Origin: Conexibacter sp. S30A1
GTDB taxonomy: Bacteria > Actinomycetota > Thermoleophilia > Solirubrobacterales > Solirubrobacteraceae
Direction: 5' to 3'
DNA: 64,000 bases
Assembly (NCBI RefSeq): GCF_023330665.1
Contig: NZ_CP097127.1
Location: forward strand, 1,488,001 to 1,552,000
The notes beneath the pieces were generated by a model. It was not told where the DNA came from and ran no database searches. It saw only the letters and a list, made by a program, of their open reading frames with translations. The translations under genes and the position numbers were made by a program. Positions 27,912 to 37,222 of this stretch are shown piece after piece; the stretch's first letter is position 1, and each line of letters opens with the position of its first letter.

Positions 27912-28383
27912 CTCACCAACCCATCCTGGTGTAGGCCACCCGGCAGGAGGTGCAAACCACAGCGATCACATCGCGCTCACGCCCCGCGCGCGAGCATGAC
28001 ACGTCAACCCCCACCCAGAACGCCCGAGGCCACCAGCCGCGTCCGGCCGGCAAGCAGCGTGTAGCCCACCCGTCACAGCGGTCTCACTACCGCACATAGA
28101 GGCCGCCCGGCAACACCATGGCCAAGCCCGCGCTCGAACTCGAACCCCCAACCGCTTCATTACAGGTGGCCTCCTTGCCATGCACCTGGCGACTTTACCA
28201 CTGGCTCCTTCGAGTTCTGTGCCGTTCTCGCAGCGCAGAATTGCCGCGTTCCGGACACGCCGCCGTCGGAGTCGCTGGTTCGCGGCATCACGACGCTGAC
28301 GGTAGGCTTGACCACCGCGTGCGCCTCCTTGTTTTCCAAGGCCAGAGGTCTCCACGCAACCCAGTCCGAGTCAGTTCACCTCG
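27912..28383. other. gene-free stretch holding a degenerate tRNA-fragment repeat
   Basis: About 470 bases between the ARH fragment and an ISAzo13-type element. No coding frame is convincing. It contains the most diverged copy of the tRNA-Thr-fragment repeat at 28123-28259. Confidence 0.45.
28123..28259 (-). repeat. tRNA-fragment repeat, copy A (degenerate)
   Basis: Minus strand contains a diverged 3' half of a tRNA-like sequence (CCTGTAATGAAGCGG, then GGTTCGAG, then GCGGGCTTG), preceded by sequence matching the flank of copies at 36803, 38165 and 57433 (CAGAATTGCCG, AGTTCTGTG on the plus strand). Confidence 0.6.
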
Positions 28384-29661
28384 TTAGGAGGCGTCAGATA
28401 ATAAGTCAAGGAGTTTTGTGGGTTTTGTAGAACTCTTTGTGTGTGATCGATGAGCGTGCGATCGGGGAGCGTTACCGGGCGTTGGCTGGTGATCTGAACG
28501 AGCGTCAGCGGCGGTTGTGGGCTGGTGCGGAGGCGCTTTCGCATGGTCGTGGTGGTCAGGCGGCGGTGGTTCGTGCGACTGGCCTGAATGAGGGAACGGT
28601 CCGCCGTGGTGTGCGTGAGGTCCAGGCTGGCGAGTCGATCGAGCACGGCCGGGTTCGTGTGCGTGGTGGGGGCCCGAAGGCGTTGAGTGAGAGCGATCCG
28701 ACGTTGCTGACGGATCTTGAGCGGCTTGTCCGGGATGATGCTCGTGGTGACCCGCAGTCGCCGCTTCTGTGGACCGCGAAGAGCGTCAGGTCGATCGCTG
28801 GTGCGCTACGCGATCAAGGCCATCAGGTCAGCCACGAGACGGTCGCGCGGTATCTGCGGTCCCTTGGTTACAGCTTGCAGGCCAACCGCAAGACCAAGGA
28901 GGGATCTAGTCATCCCGATCGCGACGCTCAGTTTCGTCATATCAACCGGACCGTCCAGACGGCGCTCAGCGCTGGGCAGCCGGCGGTGTCTGTGGACACC
29001 AAGAAGAAGGAGCTGGTCGGGGACTTCAAGAACGGTGGGCGCGAGTGGCGAGCGAAGGGCGATCCGATCCCGGTTCGGGTTCATGATTTCAAGGACCAAC
29101 AGCTGGGCAAGGTCAACCCTTACGGTGTCTATGACATCGCCAACGACGAGGGGTGGGTGAGCGTCGGGATCGACGCCGACACTGCACAGTTCGCGGTCGC
29201 GTCGATCCGAAGCTGGTGGGAGCAGCTCGGCAAACCGCGCTACCCCAACGCTGAGACCTTGACGATCACCGCGGACTGTGGCGGCTCTAACGGTTACCGG
29301 ACCAGGCTATGGAAGACCGAGCTACAGCGCTTCGCTGATCAGACCGGCCTGCAGATCCAGGTCTGCCACTTCCCGCCCGGAACGTCGAAGTGGAACAAGA
29401 TCGAGCACCGCCTGTTCAGCTACATCTCAAGAAACTGGCGTGGACGGCCGCTCGTCTCTCGTCAAGTGATCGTCGAGCTGATCGGCGCGACGACCTCAAC
29501 CGCGGGGTTGAAGGTCTACGCCCAGCTCGATGAGAACACCTACCAGCGGGGCGTCGAAGTCCCCGACGCTGAACTGGCCGCGGTCAACCTAACCCCGGAC
29601 GAGTTCCACGGCGAGTGGAACTACCTCATCAAACCGCGACTTATCGACTGACGCTTCCTTA
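28384..29661 (+). mobile_element. ISAzo13-type insertion sequence
   Basis: A 1,278-bp element with inverted repeats TTAGGAGGCGTCAG (28384-28397) and CTGACGCTTCCTTA (29648-29661), 12 of 14 matching, and subterminal ATAAGTC / GACTTAT. The single transposase fills it and its stop codon overlaps the right repeat. No target duplication is evident. Confidence 0.78.
28443..29651 (+). CDS. ISAzo13-family transposase
   Basis: A ~402-residue DDE transposase with N-terminal HTH (GLNEGTVRRGVREVQAGES) and the ISAzo13 hallmark VSVDTKKKELVGDFKNGG (first Asp), TITADCGGSNGYRTRLWK (second Asp) and SKWNKIEHRLFSYISRNW (Glu). The C-terminal KVYAQLDENTYQRGVEVPDAEL is also family-typical. The frame is intact. GTG 28443 is taken as start; a TTG two codons earlier is possible. 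Confidence 0.88.
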   Translation: MIDERAIGERYRALAGDLNERQRRLWAGAEALSHGRGGQAAVVRATGLNEGTVRRGVREVQAGESIEHGRVRVRGGGPKALSESDPTLLTDLERLVRDDARGDPQSPLLWTAKSVRSIAGALRDQGHQVSHETVARYLRSLGYSLQANRKTKEGSSHPDRDAQFRHINRTVQTALSAGQPAVSVDTKKKELVGDFKNGGREWRAKGDPIPVRVHDFKDQQLGKVNPYGVYDIANDEGWVSVGIDADTAQFAVASIRSWWEQLGKPRYPNAETLTITADCGGSNGYRTRLWKTELQRFADQTGLQIQVCHFPPGTSKWNKIEHRLFSYISRNWRGRPLVSRQVIVELIGATTSTAGLKVYAQLDENTYQRGVEVPDAELAAVNLTPDEFHGEWNYLIKPRLID

Positions 29662-30001
29662 GCCGCACCTTGTCAAGCAGGCGCAGGGCGCGTCGCCGAC
29701 CCGCGCATTACCACCGAGTCCTGCTCAGCCGGCGCGACACCAGTTCAAGCGCGGAACCCGACGCTCATCCTAACCACGTCAAAGCCCCGAGACCCCCGAC
29801 CAGCGGCTCGGGCCGGAGGATCGCATTGCCAAGGCCGCACTCGGGCTCATCCAACGTCTCACCGAGCTACCCGCTCGCGAGGCCGGTCGATCCGATCCTC
29901 GGCCGGCCGACGAACTCATTGGGGCTCTACGCTTGCAACGCTCTGGCGGCGCGGTTAGGATCGCGCGCATACCAAGAGGGGACGACTGTCGAGGAGGGCA
30001 G
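29662..30001. other. intergenic stretch upstream of the secreted-protein gene
   Basis: About 340 bases with no supported gene. Only the ribosome site GAGGAGGG before the ATG at 30002 is clear. Confidence 0.4.
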
Positions 30002-31720
30002 ATGTCGTCAAAACTGTTATCTCACCTGGGCGCGGGCCTACTGCTGAGCGCCTTGATCTGGCTTGGAGCGGCTGGCACTGCCGCGGCCGGGCCCCTCAAA
30101 CCGTCAGGCTTTGGTGAGCTTGACTGCAACGGCCAGAGTACGCTGCAGACCTCCGTCAACCGGCGGCTGAACTGTACGGACATCCGCGGCTTCAGCACAT
30201 GGACGCCCAACACCTGGAACGGCCGCTTCTATGACAATGGTGTCTACATCGGCCATGACGAGCCGGACATGACGTTTCTCTCAACGGCCCAGGGTTCCGG
30301 CAACAACGTCACCTGGACCGAGACCCTACCGCGCGATCCGAGCGCGGCGCCGACTGTCCAGCACCCGGGCTCGGATGTCTCGCACTGGTTTGAGCTGACG
30401 GCTGCGCCGTGGTTCTCGATGGCGATGTGTGACCCGAACTCCTACCCACAGAGTTCCTGTACTCCGCTCAGCGATAGCAACGCGCCGACCTGCACGCCGT
30501 TGCAGACGAGCGGCTGCTACGCGGGCGGCGGCTCGGCCTTCATGGAGCTGCAGCTCTATCCGCCGGGCTTTCCACCTTTTGCCGACTCGACCAGCTGTAA
30601 CGACTCGCAGTGGTGTGCAGCGCTGACGATTGACAGCCTCGAATGCACAACTGGTTTTGCGACCTGCAACCCGGGCTGCGAAGAGCCGGTCAACTTCGCC
30701 TGGATCCAGACCAACGGTGTACCCACAGGGCCGCCCTGACCGCAGGAGTCAAACCTGGCGAGCTTCACGCCCAACAAAGACACGCTGATGATGAACCCAG
30801 GCGACCAGATCACCGTCCACATGTACGATGCTCGTGTCTCCGGAGGTGGGCACGCCTTTGAGGTCGTGATCAACGATTTGACCACAGGCAAGACCGGCTA
30901 CATGCAGGCATCGGCCGCCAACGGCTTTGCCAACACGTCGATTCTAACCTGCAACGGGACTCCGTTCAACTTCCAGCCGGAGTACGCGACGGCCGCCAAG
31001 GCCAACATCGTGCCGTGGGCAGCGCTTGCCACTAACATCTCGACCGAGTTCGAGATCGGGCACTTCACGCCCTGCACGTCGGTCACCAGTGCCAGCACAC
31101 TCACGCTCGGCCCAGGCCTCACCGACACCTTCTACAACACCTGCAACGGACCGTATGAGGCGTCGGCCGGAGGCAACTCTGACGGCACGCGTAGCGTCGA
31201 GCCGTCAGATGCGCTGTGTTACCCGGCCGGCGACACGCATGGCAGCCTGAATTCACCGCCGGACCTTGTGGCCGGCTGCCTAGACGACTTCGCTCAGAAC
31301 GGCGACCTCGACTTTGACGGCAGCTCCTACTGGCCCGAGTGGCCGACGGGCTCGCAGCCCACGGCGACGCTCCCCGGGAGCTTCGTGCAGCAGCTGCCAA
31401 CCAGCGGCGGTAAGCAGTACCAGCAGTTCTTCATGCAAACCGACACGGCGCTGAGTGAGTCGACCTGCCAGGCAAACGGCACCGGCTGCGCGTTGCCACC
31501 GCCCAACGCTCCCGGCGCCTTCTACCCGTACTGGACGCGTGTCACAACACCCGCCGCAGGAGCTCACGGCACGGCATCGTGCACGCTCGAGTTCGGGAAC
31601 GTGAGCACTGGGGCCGGCGTGAACGACTTCGGTGGCTTTGCCCAGTACGGCAGCGATCAGCAGCCCTCGCTGGGCTACCCGGAGTTCGAAGGGCCAGTGA
31701 TAAGCAACGCCTGCACGTAG
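30002..31720 (+). pseudogene. secreted Cys-rich protein gene interrupted by an in-frame TGA
   Basis: A signal peptide (MSSKLLSHLGAGLLLSAL, cleavage near AAAG at ~residues 27-30) leads a protein rich in Cys, Asn, Thr and Gly, with repeated short loops such as SCTPLSDSNAPTCTPL and SGCYAGGGSAFME. TGA at 30737-30739 ends the first 245 codons after GVPTGPP; the same frame continues at once with PQESNLASFTPNKD and runs to 31720, another 327 codons with identical style (CTSVTSASTLTLGPGLTD). One substitution, probably TCA to TGA, explains it. I do not recognise the family; the full product would be a ~572-residue exported protein. The ribosome site GAGGAGGG precedes the ATG by 4 bases. Confidence 0.72.
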
Positions 31721-32186
31721 TCGAGCGCGAGCCGCGCCCCGGGGCTTCCAGCTGATCTGGAGTCTTGGGGCGCGGTCCCGACAGGCGTCCAGGGCTCTGG
31801 TGCCGCACACCTGGCTGCAACCGGCACTAGATCGAGCAATGAAGGTGCGAGCCGCGTAGATCGCGGAGCCGGTCGACCTGACTCACGTCAGGTCTTCTGG
31901 CATTGCTGTGGACACGGCGAGCACCGGGTTCCGAGCGTGAGCGGGGCGTTCCGCGTCTGAGGAAGTTTTGACAGGTAGCGCACAGGTGGGCGACACGCCC
32001 GCTGCCCTCGTGGCAGGCTGGTGTTGAGCGACAGGCCGGGCGGTGGCCGTTGGGGCGTCAGCGCCGTGTACCGTGGTGATGGCGGCGCCTACGCGGGTCG
32101 CGTGGCGCCAGTATGGTGGGGTTCCTGAACACTGAGGGCTCCCTCACCGAAAGTCACCGGCCCGTTCGATCCCGGCGATAGTCAAG
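31721..32186. other. gene-free stretch before a decayed IS256-type element
   Basis: About 465 bases. No frame is supported; several short palindromes occur, such as CTGACTCACGTCAG near 31878. Confidence 0.35.
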
Positions 32187-33424
32187 TCGTCTGTAGTGGT
32201 GTAACCCTCGATGGCGGTGGACGGGTCTCACCTGCGGGTGAGCGGCACCTCCTTGCTGGGGTGACGCGCGTGACCGGCTGAGGCCGAGCCCCCGGGTGCG
32301 AGGCCGAAGGCCGTCACGCGCGTGCGCGCCGTGTTGATGGGTTCAGGCTGCAACGGGGAGCTCCTGCACCGTCGGTTCGGTGGCCGTGTCGGCGGGTGTG
32401 GCCAGCACGAGCGCGATTGACTCGAACGAGAGGTAGCGGCGGCTGAGGGCCCACTCGTCGTTCTGCTCGGCCAGTAGCGCGCCCGCAAAGCTGAGGCGAC
32501 GAGGTTTCGCTGGTCGCGACGGCAGTGCATCACCATATCCCTGGTGAAATGCACCGTGCAACGCTGTCACAGGCAGCTCATCGTCCGGGCGATCGCCTGC
32601 CTTCAGTCCCTCATACTGATCGCTGATGACCAGCTGCACCCCTTGCAGGCCACGCTGCTTGAGCGAGCGCAGGAACTCCAGCCAGAACGCGCCTGACTCC
32701 ACCTCCCCGATATCAAGGCCGATCACCTCCCTTGACCCCGGTCTCATGCACCGCGTAGGCGACCACCAGACCCTTCGAGACCACCCGGCCGTGGTCACGG
32801 ACCTTCACGTGCTTGGCATCCAACCACAGATACCGGTAGGCGCCATCCAGAGGCCGGGTGCGAAACAGCTTGACCTGCTCATCCAACCCACGGCAGATCG
32901 CCGAGACCCGGTCCTTGCTCATCCCCTCAACACCAAGCTGCTCCACCAGCCGGTCAACCTTCCAGGTCAAGACCCCGTTGACATACGCCTCCATCACAAC
33001 AGCAACGATCGCCTGCCCCGACCGACGCCTGGGCTCCAGAAACGACGGGAAAAACGGACCCCCCTGAGCGCTTACGCCGGATCAGCAGCTCGATCTCCCC
33101 AACCCGGGTCTCCCACAACCGCAACCGATACCCGTTCCGGTAGCTCGCCCTGGACCCCGGCGCGATCTCGCCCCGGCCAGCACCGATCTCCCCAGTGATC
33201 TCAGCCTCCATCAACTCGCGCACAAACAACGCGACCGCCTCCCTGACGAAATCGTCAAGACGACCATCACGCACCCCCGCAACAACATCAAAAACCGTCA
33301 TGCTCTGCTCCACGACCATCGTGGTGCTCCTTCTCGATCGACTCTTGGTGGAGCCCATCGAGGATGAGCACCACGGTGGTCGGAACCACTCCGACCCCCA
33401 GGCGCCCGTTACACCACTTCTACC
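32187..33424 (-). mobile_element. decayed IS256-family element (third in the window)
   Basis: About 1.24 kb between imperfect inverted repeats, GTAGTGGTGTAACC (around 32193-32206) and, reading inward from the right, GTAGAAGTGGTGTAACG (33408-33424 reversed). It contains a frameshifted transposase gene on the minus strand and belongs to a different IS256 subgroup from the element at 16935. Confidence 0.75.
32343..33302 (-). pseudogene. frameshifted IS256-family transposase
   Basis: Parts in changing frames: N-terminal MTVFDVVAGVRDGRLDDFV and REAVALFVRELMEAEITGEIG; ASYRNGYRLRLWETRVGEIEL; MEAYVNGVLTWKVDRLVEQLG; WLDAKHVKVRDHGRVVSKG with the first catalytic Asp; SGAFWLEFLRSLKQRGLQGV and VISDQYEGLK with the second Asp; then MHFTRDMVMHCRRDQRN in another frame and finally a jump to the C-terminal AEQNDEWALSRRYLSFES. 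At least three frame changes and an internal deletion removing the Glu region make it inactive. Confidence 0.85.
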
Positions 33425-33633
33425 GCCTCCACCGGACGCTACCCACGAAAACAAGCGAGGAGCCACGCAGAGACTGCGTGCTGCCGTCGCTTCGCCGCCG
33501 CAACAGCACGCGACCGAAATAAGACGCGGCACCGGGCTGCCGCTCTCTGCACGGCCGGCTTCCCTGCAACGCGCCGCTTTGATGGCTTGAGGTCGCTATC
33601 CTTACGTTCAGCAATAGGTAAGGAGATTTTGGG

Positions 33634-33882
33634 ATGGATTCGAGTGCGAAGATCACGTCGAAGGGGCAGATCACGATTCCGAAGAGCGTCCGTGACGCGC
33701 TCGGGCTACATGAGGGAGATGAGCTGCTGTTCAGGGTCCAGCGTTCGCGGGCCGTGGTCGCAAAGACCCCGGACTTCCTCGACCTGGCAGGCAGTGTTCC
33801 GGTGCCCGCCGCCAAGCGGGGAACACCGTGGGATGAAGTCCTGCGCCAGACGCGAGCGGCGCGCGTGGGGCGGCGGCGCTGA
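33634..33882 (+). CDS. AbrB/SpoVT (swapped-hairpin) antitoxin
   Basis: An 82-residue DNA-binding antitoxin. The first 45 residues are the AbrB fold (SAKITSKGQITIPKSVRDAL, LHEGDELLFRV); the rest, ending in RRR, is the toxin-binding tail. TAAGGAG lies 8 bases before the ATG. It overlaps the start of the PIN toxin and should repress the pair. Confidence 0.9.
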   Translation: MDSSAKITSKGQITIPKSVRDALGLHEGDELLFRVQRSRAVVAKTPDFLDLAGSVPVPAAKRGTPWDEVLRQTRAARVGRRR

Positions 33883-34271
33883 CCGAGTTCCTCGACACCA
33901 ACGTGCTGATCCGGCATCTCACCGGCGACCCGCCGGAGATGGCTGCTCGCGCCACCCGCGCGCTCGCAGACTCCGATGAGCTGCTACTTGCAGACCTGAT
34001 CGTCGCCAAGTGCGTCTACGTGCTCGAGTCTTTCTACGAAGTGCCGCGCGACCGTGTGGCCGAGCTGTTGCGCGCCGCGATCGCGTTACCGACCATCAAG
34101 ACGCTTGATCCGGCGACTCTGCTTCGCGCGCTGGAGGTCTACGAGGTCGACCGCCTTGACTTCGCGGATGCCTATCTAATCGCGCAGGCCGAGGCAACCG
34201 GAATCGAGCAGATCCTGTCCTTCGACAAGTCGATCGATCGCATCAGCACCGTGACCCGCCACGAACCCTAA
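33879..34271 (+). CDS. vapC: VapC-type PIN-domain toxin ribonuclease
   Basis: A ~130-residue PIN nuclease: FLDTNVLIRHLTGD with the first acidic residue, the conserved acidic residue in VYVLESFYEV, and DRLDFADAYLIAQAEATG plus ILSFDKSIDR with the later Asp residues. The essential first Asp lies before the first GTG (33903), and the frame upstream has no ATG, GTG or TTG after the stop at 33834. Translation therefore most likely begins at CTG 33879, which overlaps the antitoxin stop as CTGA and would be translationally coupled. The toxin cleaves RNA, commonly initiator tRNA. Confidence 0.88.
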   Translation: MTEFLDTNVLIRHLTGDPPEMAARATRALADSDELLLADLIVAKCVYVLESFYEVPRDRVAELLRAAIALPTIKTLDPATLLRALEVYEVDRLDFADAYLIAQAEATGIEQILSFDKSIDRISTVTRHEP

Positions 34272-34889
34272 CGGTGCCAGACAGACCTGACCCGCATTCC
34301 CCCCCTCGCCCCGCGCATCCCGCATCCCGTTGCCGCCGGCGAGAGGCCCGAGTTGCGGGAAGGCGCTACTCGCGGACTATCGTCTACCGAGTTCACCGAC
34401 ACCCAAGCGAGGCTATGCCTCTGGCGACAACCCGCGGCCGTGAGGCAACTTGCCTGCGGTCGCGGCCGTGCGCGAGCGGACCCCGACGTTGTTCAGAGTT
34501 CGCGGATCACCTCCGGAGGCGATGTCGAGGATCGCCCATGCGTTCGCTTCTGAGAACGGATCCCCGGATTGCCGCTTGACGGAGGCCCGCTCCATTGCAC
34601 TCAGGTACAGCACCAGCCACGCTTCGCCAACGCATGTATCTCCACATCGTCCTCCTCACTCGTCGATGGCCTCAGGGACCAACGACGATGAGGGAGACCC
34701 CCCGACAGAACGGCCCGCGCGCGCCCGCAGACGGGCTCAGGCTCGGCCCTCGGGCCTCGCCCTCACCGCCTGCGGGCGCGTCAGCTCACACCCGGCCGAG
34801 GTGGGGAATTCTCATGATCAGATCCGAGGAGGAAACCGTGATCAGGGCCACGTAGAGCGCACCGCACGACAGCTGGCAGAGACATCATC
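34272..34889. other. stretch without a supported gene between VapC and a nucleotidyltransferase fragment
   Basis: About 620 bases. A 66-residue minus-strand frame at 34413-34613 has a protein-like middle (SGDPFSEANAWAILDIASGGD) and may be a gene remnant; no family assigned. Short perfect palindromic GC runs occur near 34731-34785. Confidence 0.3.
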
Positions 34890-35186
34890 GTGCGGACCAC
34901 GACCGACATTGACATCCTCGCGAACAGTCGCCGAACACCGAGCTCCACGGAAGAAGTCGCCGCGAGCCTGGAGAGGCTCGGGTTCCAGCAGCTCCCACCG
35001 ACGAACCTGATCGAACCGGACATAGCGTTCGTCTACGAACGCGACGACCTGCAGGTCGACCTGCTCGCTCCAGACGGAGTCAGAGACACGCCAAGAACCT
35101 CGCCTGGCAGGCGCACGGTCCCGATCCCGGGCTGCACCCAAGCTCTCCAGCGCACCATCCCGATGCGGGTCGTGATGGACGACGGC
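34890..35186 (+). pseudogene. N-terminal fragment of a nucleotidyltransferase-like (AbiEii-type) gene
   Basis: Reads MRTTTDIDILANSRRTPSST, where RTTTDIDIL is the metal-binding strand of nucleotidyltransferase-fold proteins such as AbiEii toxins, then SLERLGFQQLPP, FVYERDDLQVDLLAPDGV. The usual N-terminal helix before RTTTDIDIL is missing, so the 5' end is probably also lost. The frame is cut at 35186 by the small transposon and resumes at 36202. Confidence 0.6.
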
Positions 35187-35372
35187 TGTTGGACGCCGTT
35201 CAATTTGCTGATGAAACGGCGTGTTCGCGCCGTTCATGGTGATCATGAGGTGGCCGTGTCGGAACGTGGCTCGTGGCGTGGGGTGTGGTAGATGTGCAAC
35301 ACGAGCTGCCCCTTCCTGGCCGTGACCGTGTCTGGGAGAGTTCGGCGGTGGTGGGCCGGCAACAGATCTTTG

Positions 35373-35954
35373 ATGCTTTCGATCGCGATCACCCAGGAGC
35401 GGGTGGAGGCCGCGCTGGCGGCGGCCGGGGAGCTGGCGTGCCCGGCGTGCTCGGGGCCGCTGTCGCCGTGGGGGTTCGCGCGCTCGCGCGAGATCCGGAT
35501 GCGTGACGGCACACGGTCGCTGACGCCACGACGCGCACGGTGCGGACGGTGCGATTGCACGCACGTGCTGTGTCCCGCCTGGCTGCTTCCGCGCCGACGC
35601 GACGGCGCGGAGGTGATCGGCGAGGCGCTCTACTTGGCGGCGAGCGGACATGGGCATCGCGTGATCGCCCGCCAGCTCCTGCGGCCAGAGGGCACCGTCC
35701 GTGGGTGGTTGCGCGCGGGTCGCGCACGCGCCGGCAGCTTGCGGGCGTGCGCGACCCGCCAGCTGGTCATGCTAGACCCAGAGCAGGGTGCCGTGACCCC
35801 CGCGGGCAGCGGGCTCGGCGACGCGGTCGAGGCGATCATGCTCGCCGTCCGGGCGTGGGTGCTGCGCTTCGGTGCAGACCACCTCGGCCCGTGGGAGCGT
35901 GCCGTGTGGTTGACCGGCGGGCTGCTGCACGGACACCCGCCACCTGCGCCGTAG
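35373..35954 (+). CDS. zinc-ribbon plus helix-turn-helix protein (DUF6431-like) of the minimal element
   Basis: A 193-residue homologue of the protein at 26431-27015: CPACSGPLSPWGFARSREIR, a second Cys pair in RARCGRCDCTHVLCP, HTH GHRVIARQLLRPEGTVRGWL, and the conserved AIMLAVRAWVLRFGADH. ATG 35373 gives the same length and start pattern as the homologue; an in-frame ATG at 35292 would add 27 unrelated residues. Its survival alone on a transposon suggests a role tied to the ends or to host benefit. Confidence 0.78.
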   Translation: MLSIAITQERVEAALAAAGELACPACSGPLSPWGFARSREIRMRDGTRSLTPRRARCGRCDCTHVLCPAWLLPRRRDGAEVIGEALYLAASGHGHRVIARQLLRPEGTVRGWLRAGRARAGSLRACATRQLVMLDPEQGAVTPAGSGLGDAVEAIMLAVRAWVLRFGADHLGPWERAVWLTGGLLHGHPPPAP

Positions 35955-36113
35955 CCTGTGGCTTTCGTCGCAGCCAGCCCCCCCGCGCGCACCACCAACC
36001 AGCCCTGCCTGCCTCGTTGCCCGCCTTCCAAGCGTCGCGTGCTCGCGTGAGCCCGCCAGTCACGCCGCGGTCCCGAAGAGCACGCCACCAGCGACGATTC
36101 CATCGCTCAAAGC

Positions 36114-36195
36114 GACTTACTTTTTCTTTCGTACCGCACCCACCGATGCTCATCGAGAACAGCGCCAACGTGATCAAACTGAACGGCGCTCAACA
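36114..36195 (-). repeat. conserved transposon end block of the minimal element
   Basis: On the minus strand, from the end inward: TGTTGAGCGCCGTT, 33 variable bases, then CATCGGTGGGTGCGGTACG and following to 36114; 32 of 35 bases match 22671-22705 of the large element. Confidence 0.85.
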
Positions 36196-36487
36196 GACGG
36201 CTCGCGAGCGAACGTACCCGTCCCCACACTGCTCGGCGCGGCTCCTCATCAAGGCCAGGTCGCTGCTCGTGCACCAAGACCCTGACGCTCAGCGCCAGGA
36301 CCTCGTCGCGCTCCTCTCCTACGTCGACGATCCGTTAGAGATGCGCGATCAGATGCGCAAAACGGAGACCACCTGGCTGCGTCGGATCGAGAAACCCCTC
36401 AACCTGGGCGACCCTCTTCTCGGACGGATATACGCGGCCGACGACATCAGGCGAGCGCAGGCGACATACAGGCTGTTGGTCAACTGA
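36196..36487 (+). pseudogene. C-terminal fragment of the nucleotidyltransferase-like gene
   Basis: After the GACGGC duplication the sequence reads SRANVPVPTLLGA in frame with the N-terminal fragment, then one extra base shifts to LLIKARSLLVHQDPDAQRQD and LVALLSYVDDPLEMRDQMRK to the stop at 36487. Joined, the two fragments resemble a nucleotidyltransferase with the typical helical C-terminal domain. The one-base shift shows the gene was already, or has since become, defective. Confidence 0.55.
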
Positions 36488-36562
36488 CTCGACGACCGTC
36501 CAGCCGAGCAGCTCTGATCGCTCGCGCGCACAATCGTGTCGACAAGCCGCCAGCCAGGCGCC

Positions 36563-36950
36563 CACGCTGGGACCAGGCGGGCCCGATCTTCTTCAGCACC
36601 CGCCCGCCATCCAGCAGCCGGCACACGCACACCAGACCAGCTCACAGGCACGCTCAACCCCGAAGACGCGGCGCGCGACTGGCTCGGCGCCACCCTCACC
36701 ATGACGCGAATCCCGCGCAGATCCCGGGAGAGAACCCGGGACACATTCGCCCGAGCCGTCACGTCCAGCAACTAGAAACACGCTGCTTTACAGGGCTTTT
36801 GTCAAGCCCGCTGTCGGACTCGAACCGACAACCGCCTCATTACAAGTGCCCTCTTTGCCCTGCAAATGCCCACTTTCTCGGTGGTCCCATCAAGTTCTGT
36901 GCAGTTCTCTCAGGTCAGAATTGCCGAGTTCGGGACACATTTCGGGACAC
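36563..36950. repeat. 388-bp direct repeat, copy B, containing a tRNA-fragment repeat
   Basis: Repeated at 37926-38313 with identical length and only scattered differences. Its right part (36803-36950) contains, on the minus strand, CACTTGTAATG, the T-arm GTCGGTTCGAGTCCGAC and the acceptor-like GCGGGCTT, that is, the 3' half of a tRNA-Thr(TGT)-like gene. The 5' half of a tRNA is absent. Between 36951 and 37222 no gene is supported. Confidence 0.8.
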
Positions 36951-37222
36951 GCTGTCGCCGGGCCCGCTCAATCCCGGCGCTACAACGGCAACACCAGGCT
37001 CGATCCTCACCAGCTCCGTTTGCGCATGCCCGCGCGGAGAGCTCCGTCCGCCGCGCAGGCTCTGGCGTCCTGCCAACGACGCTCACACGTCGGCTAAGAC
37101 AGTCGCTGGTAGCTGGTGCTGGGATCCGACGCTCACAGCCGATCCCGGATACTGGGACTGGCGCCGCTGACGGCACTGAGAGGGAGGCCCTCCAGCCCGA
37201 AATCGAGTCGACGAGAGGGCGT

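Larger units (their letters stand above)
35187..36195 (+). mobile_element. 1,009-bp minimal relative of the 4.56-kb transposon, carrying only the HTH gene
   Basis: Left end TGTTGGACGCCGTT (35187-35200, 12 of 14 bases as in the large element) and right end AACGGCGCTCAACA (36182-36195, identical to the large element). Flanking target duplication GACGGC (35181-35186 and 36196-36201). The subterminal block at 36114-36148 matches the large element at the same distance from the end. The only gene is the zinc-ribbon HTH protein; transposase, ATPase and DUF3987 genes are absent, so movement would need help in trans. Confidence 0.85.

Noticed and set aside
30737..30739. Selenocysteine insertion at the in-frame TGA
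   Set aside because: No SECIS-like hairpin is evident just after the TGA and the protein has no known selenoprotein motif; a nonsense mutation is simpler.
32187..33424. IS256 remnant as a second copy of the intact element at 16935
   Set aside because: The terminal repeats and protein blocks differ clearly; it belongs to another IS256 subgroup.
17000..34000. CRISPR array among the repeated sequences
   Set aside because: No regularly spaced short direct repeats and no cas genes; the repeats are IS ends, palindromes and att-like copies.
36803..36950. A complete tRNA gene
   Set aside because: Only the anticodon-loop-to-3' half is tRNA-like; no 5' acceptor strand, D-arm or pairing anticodon stem precedes it.
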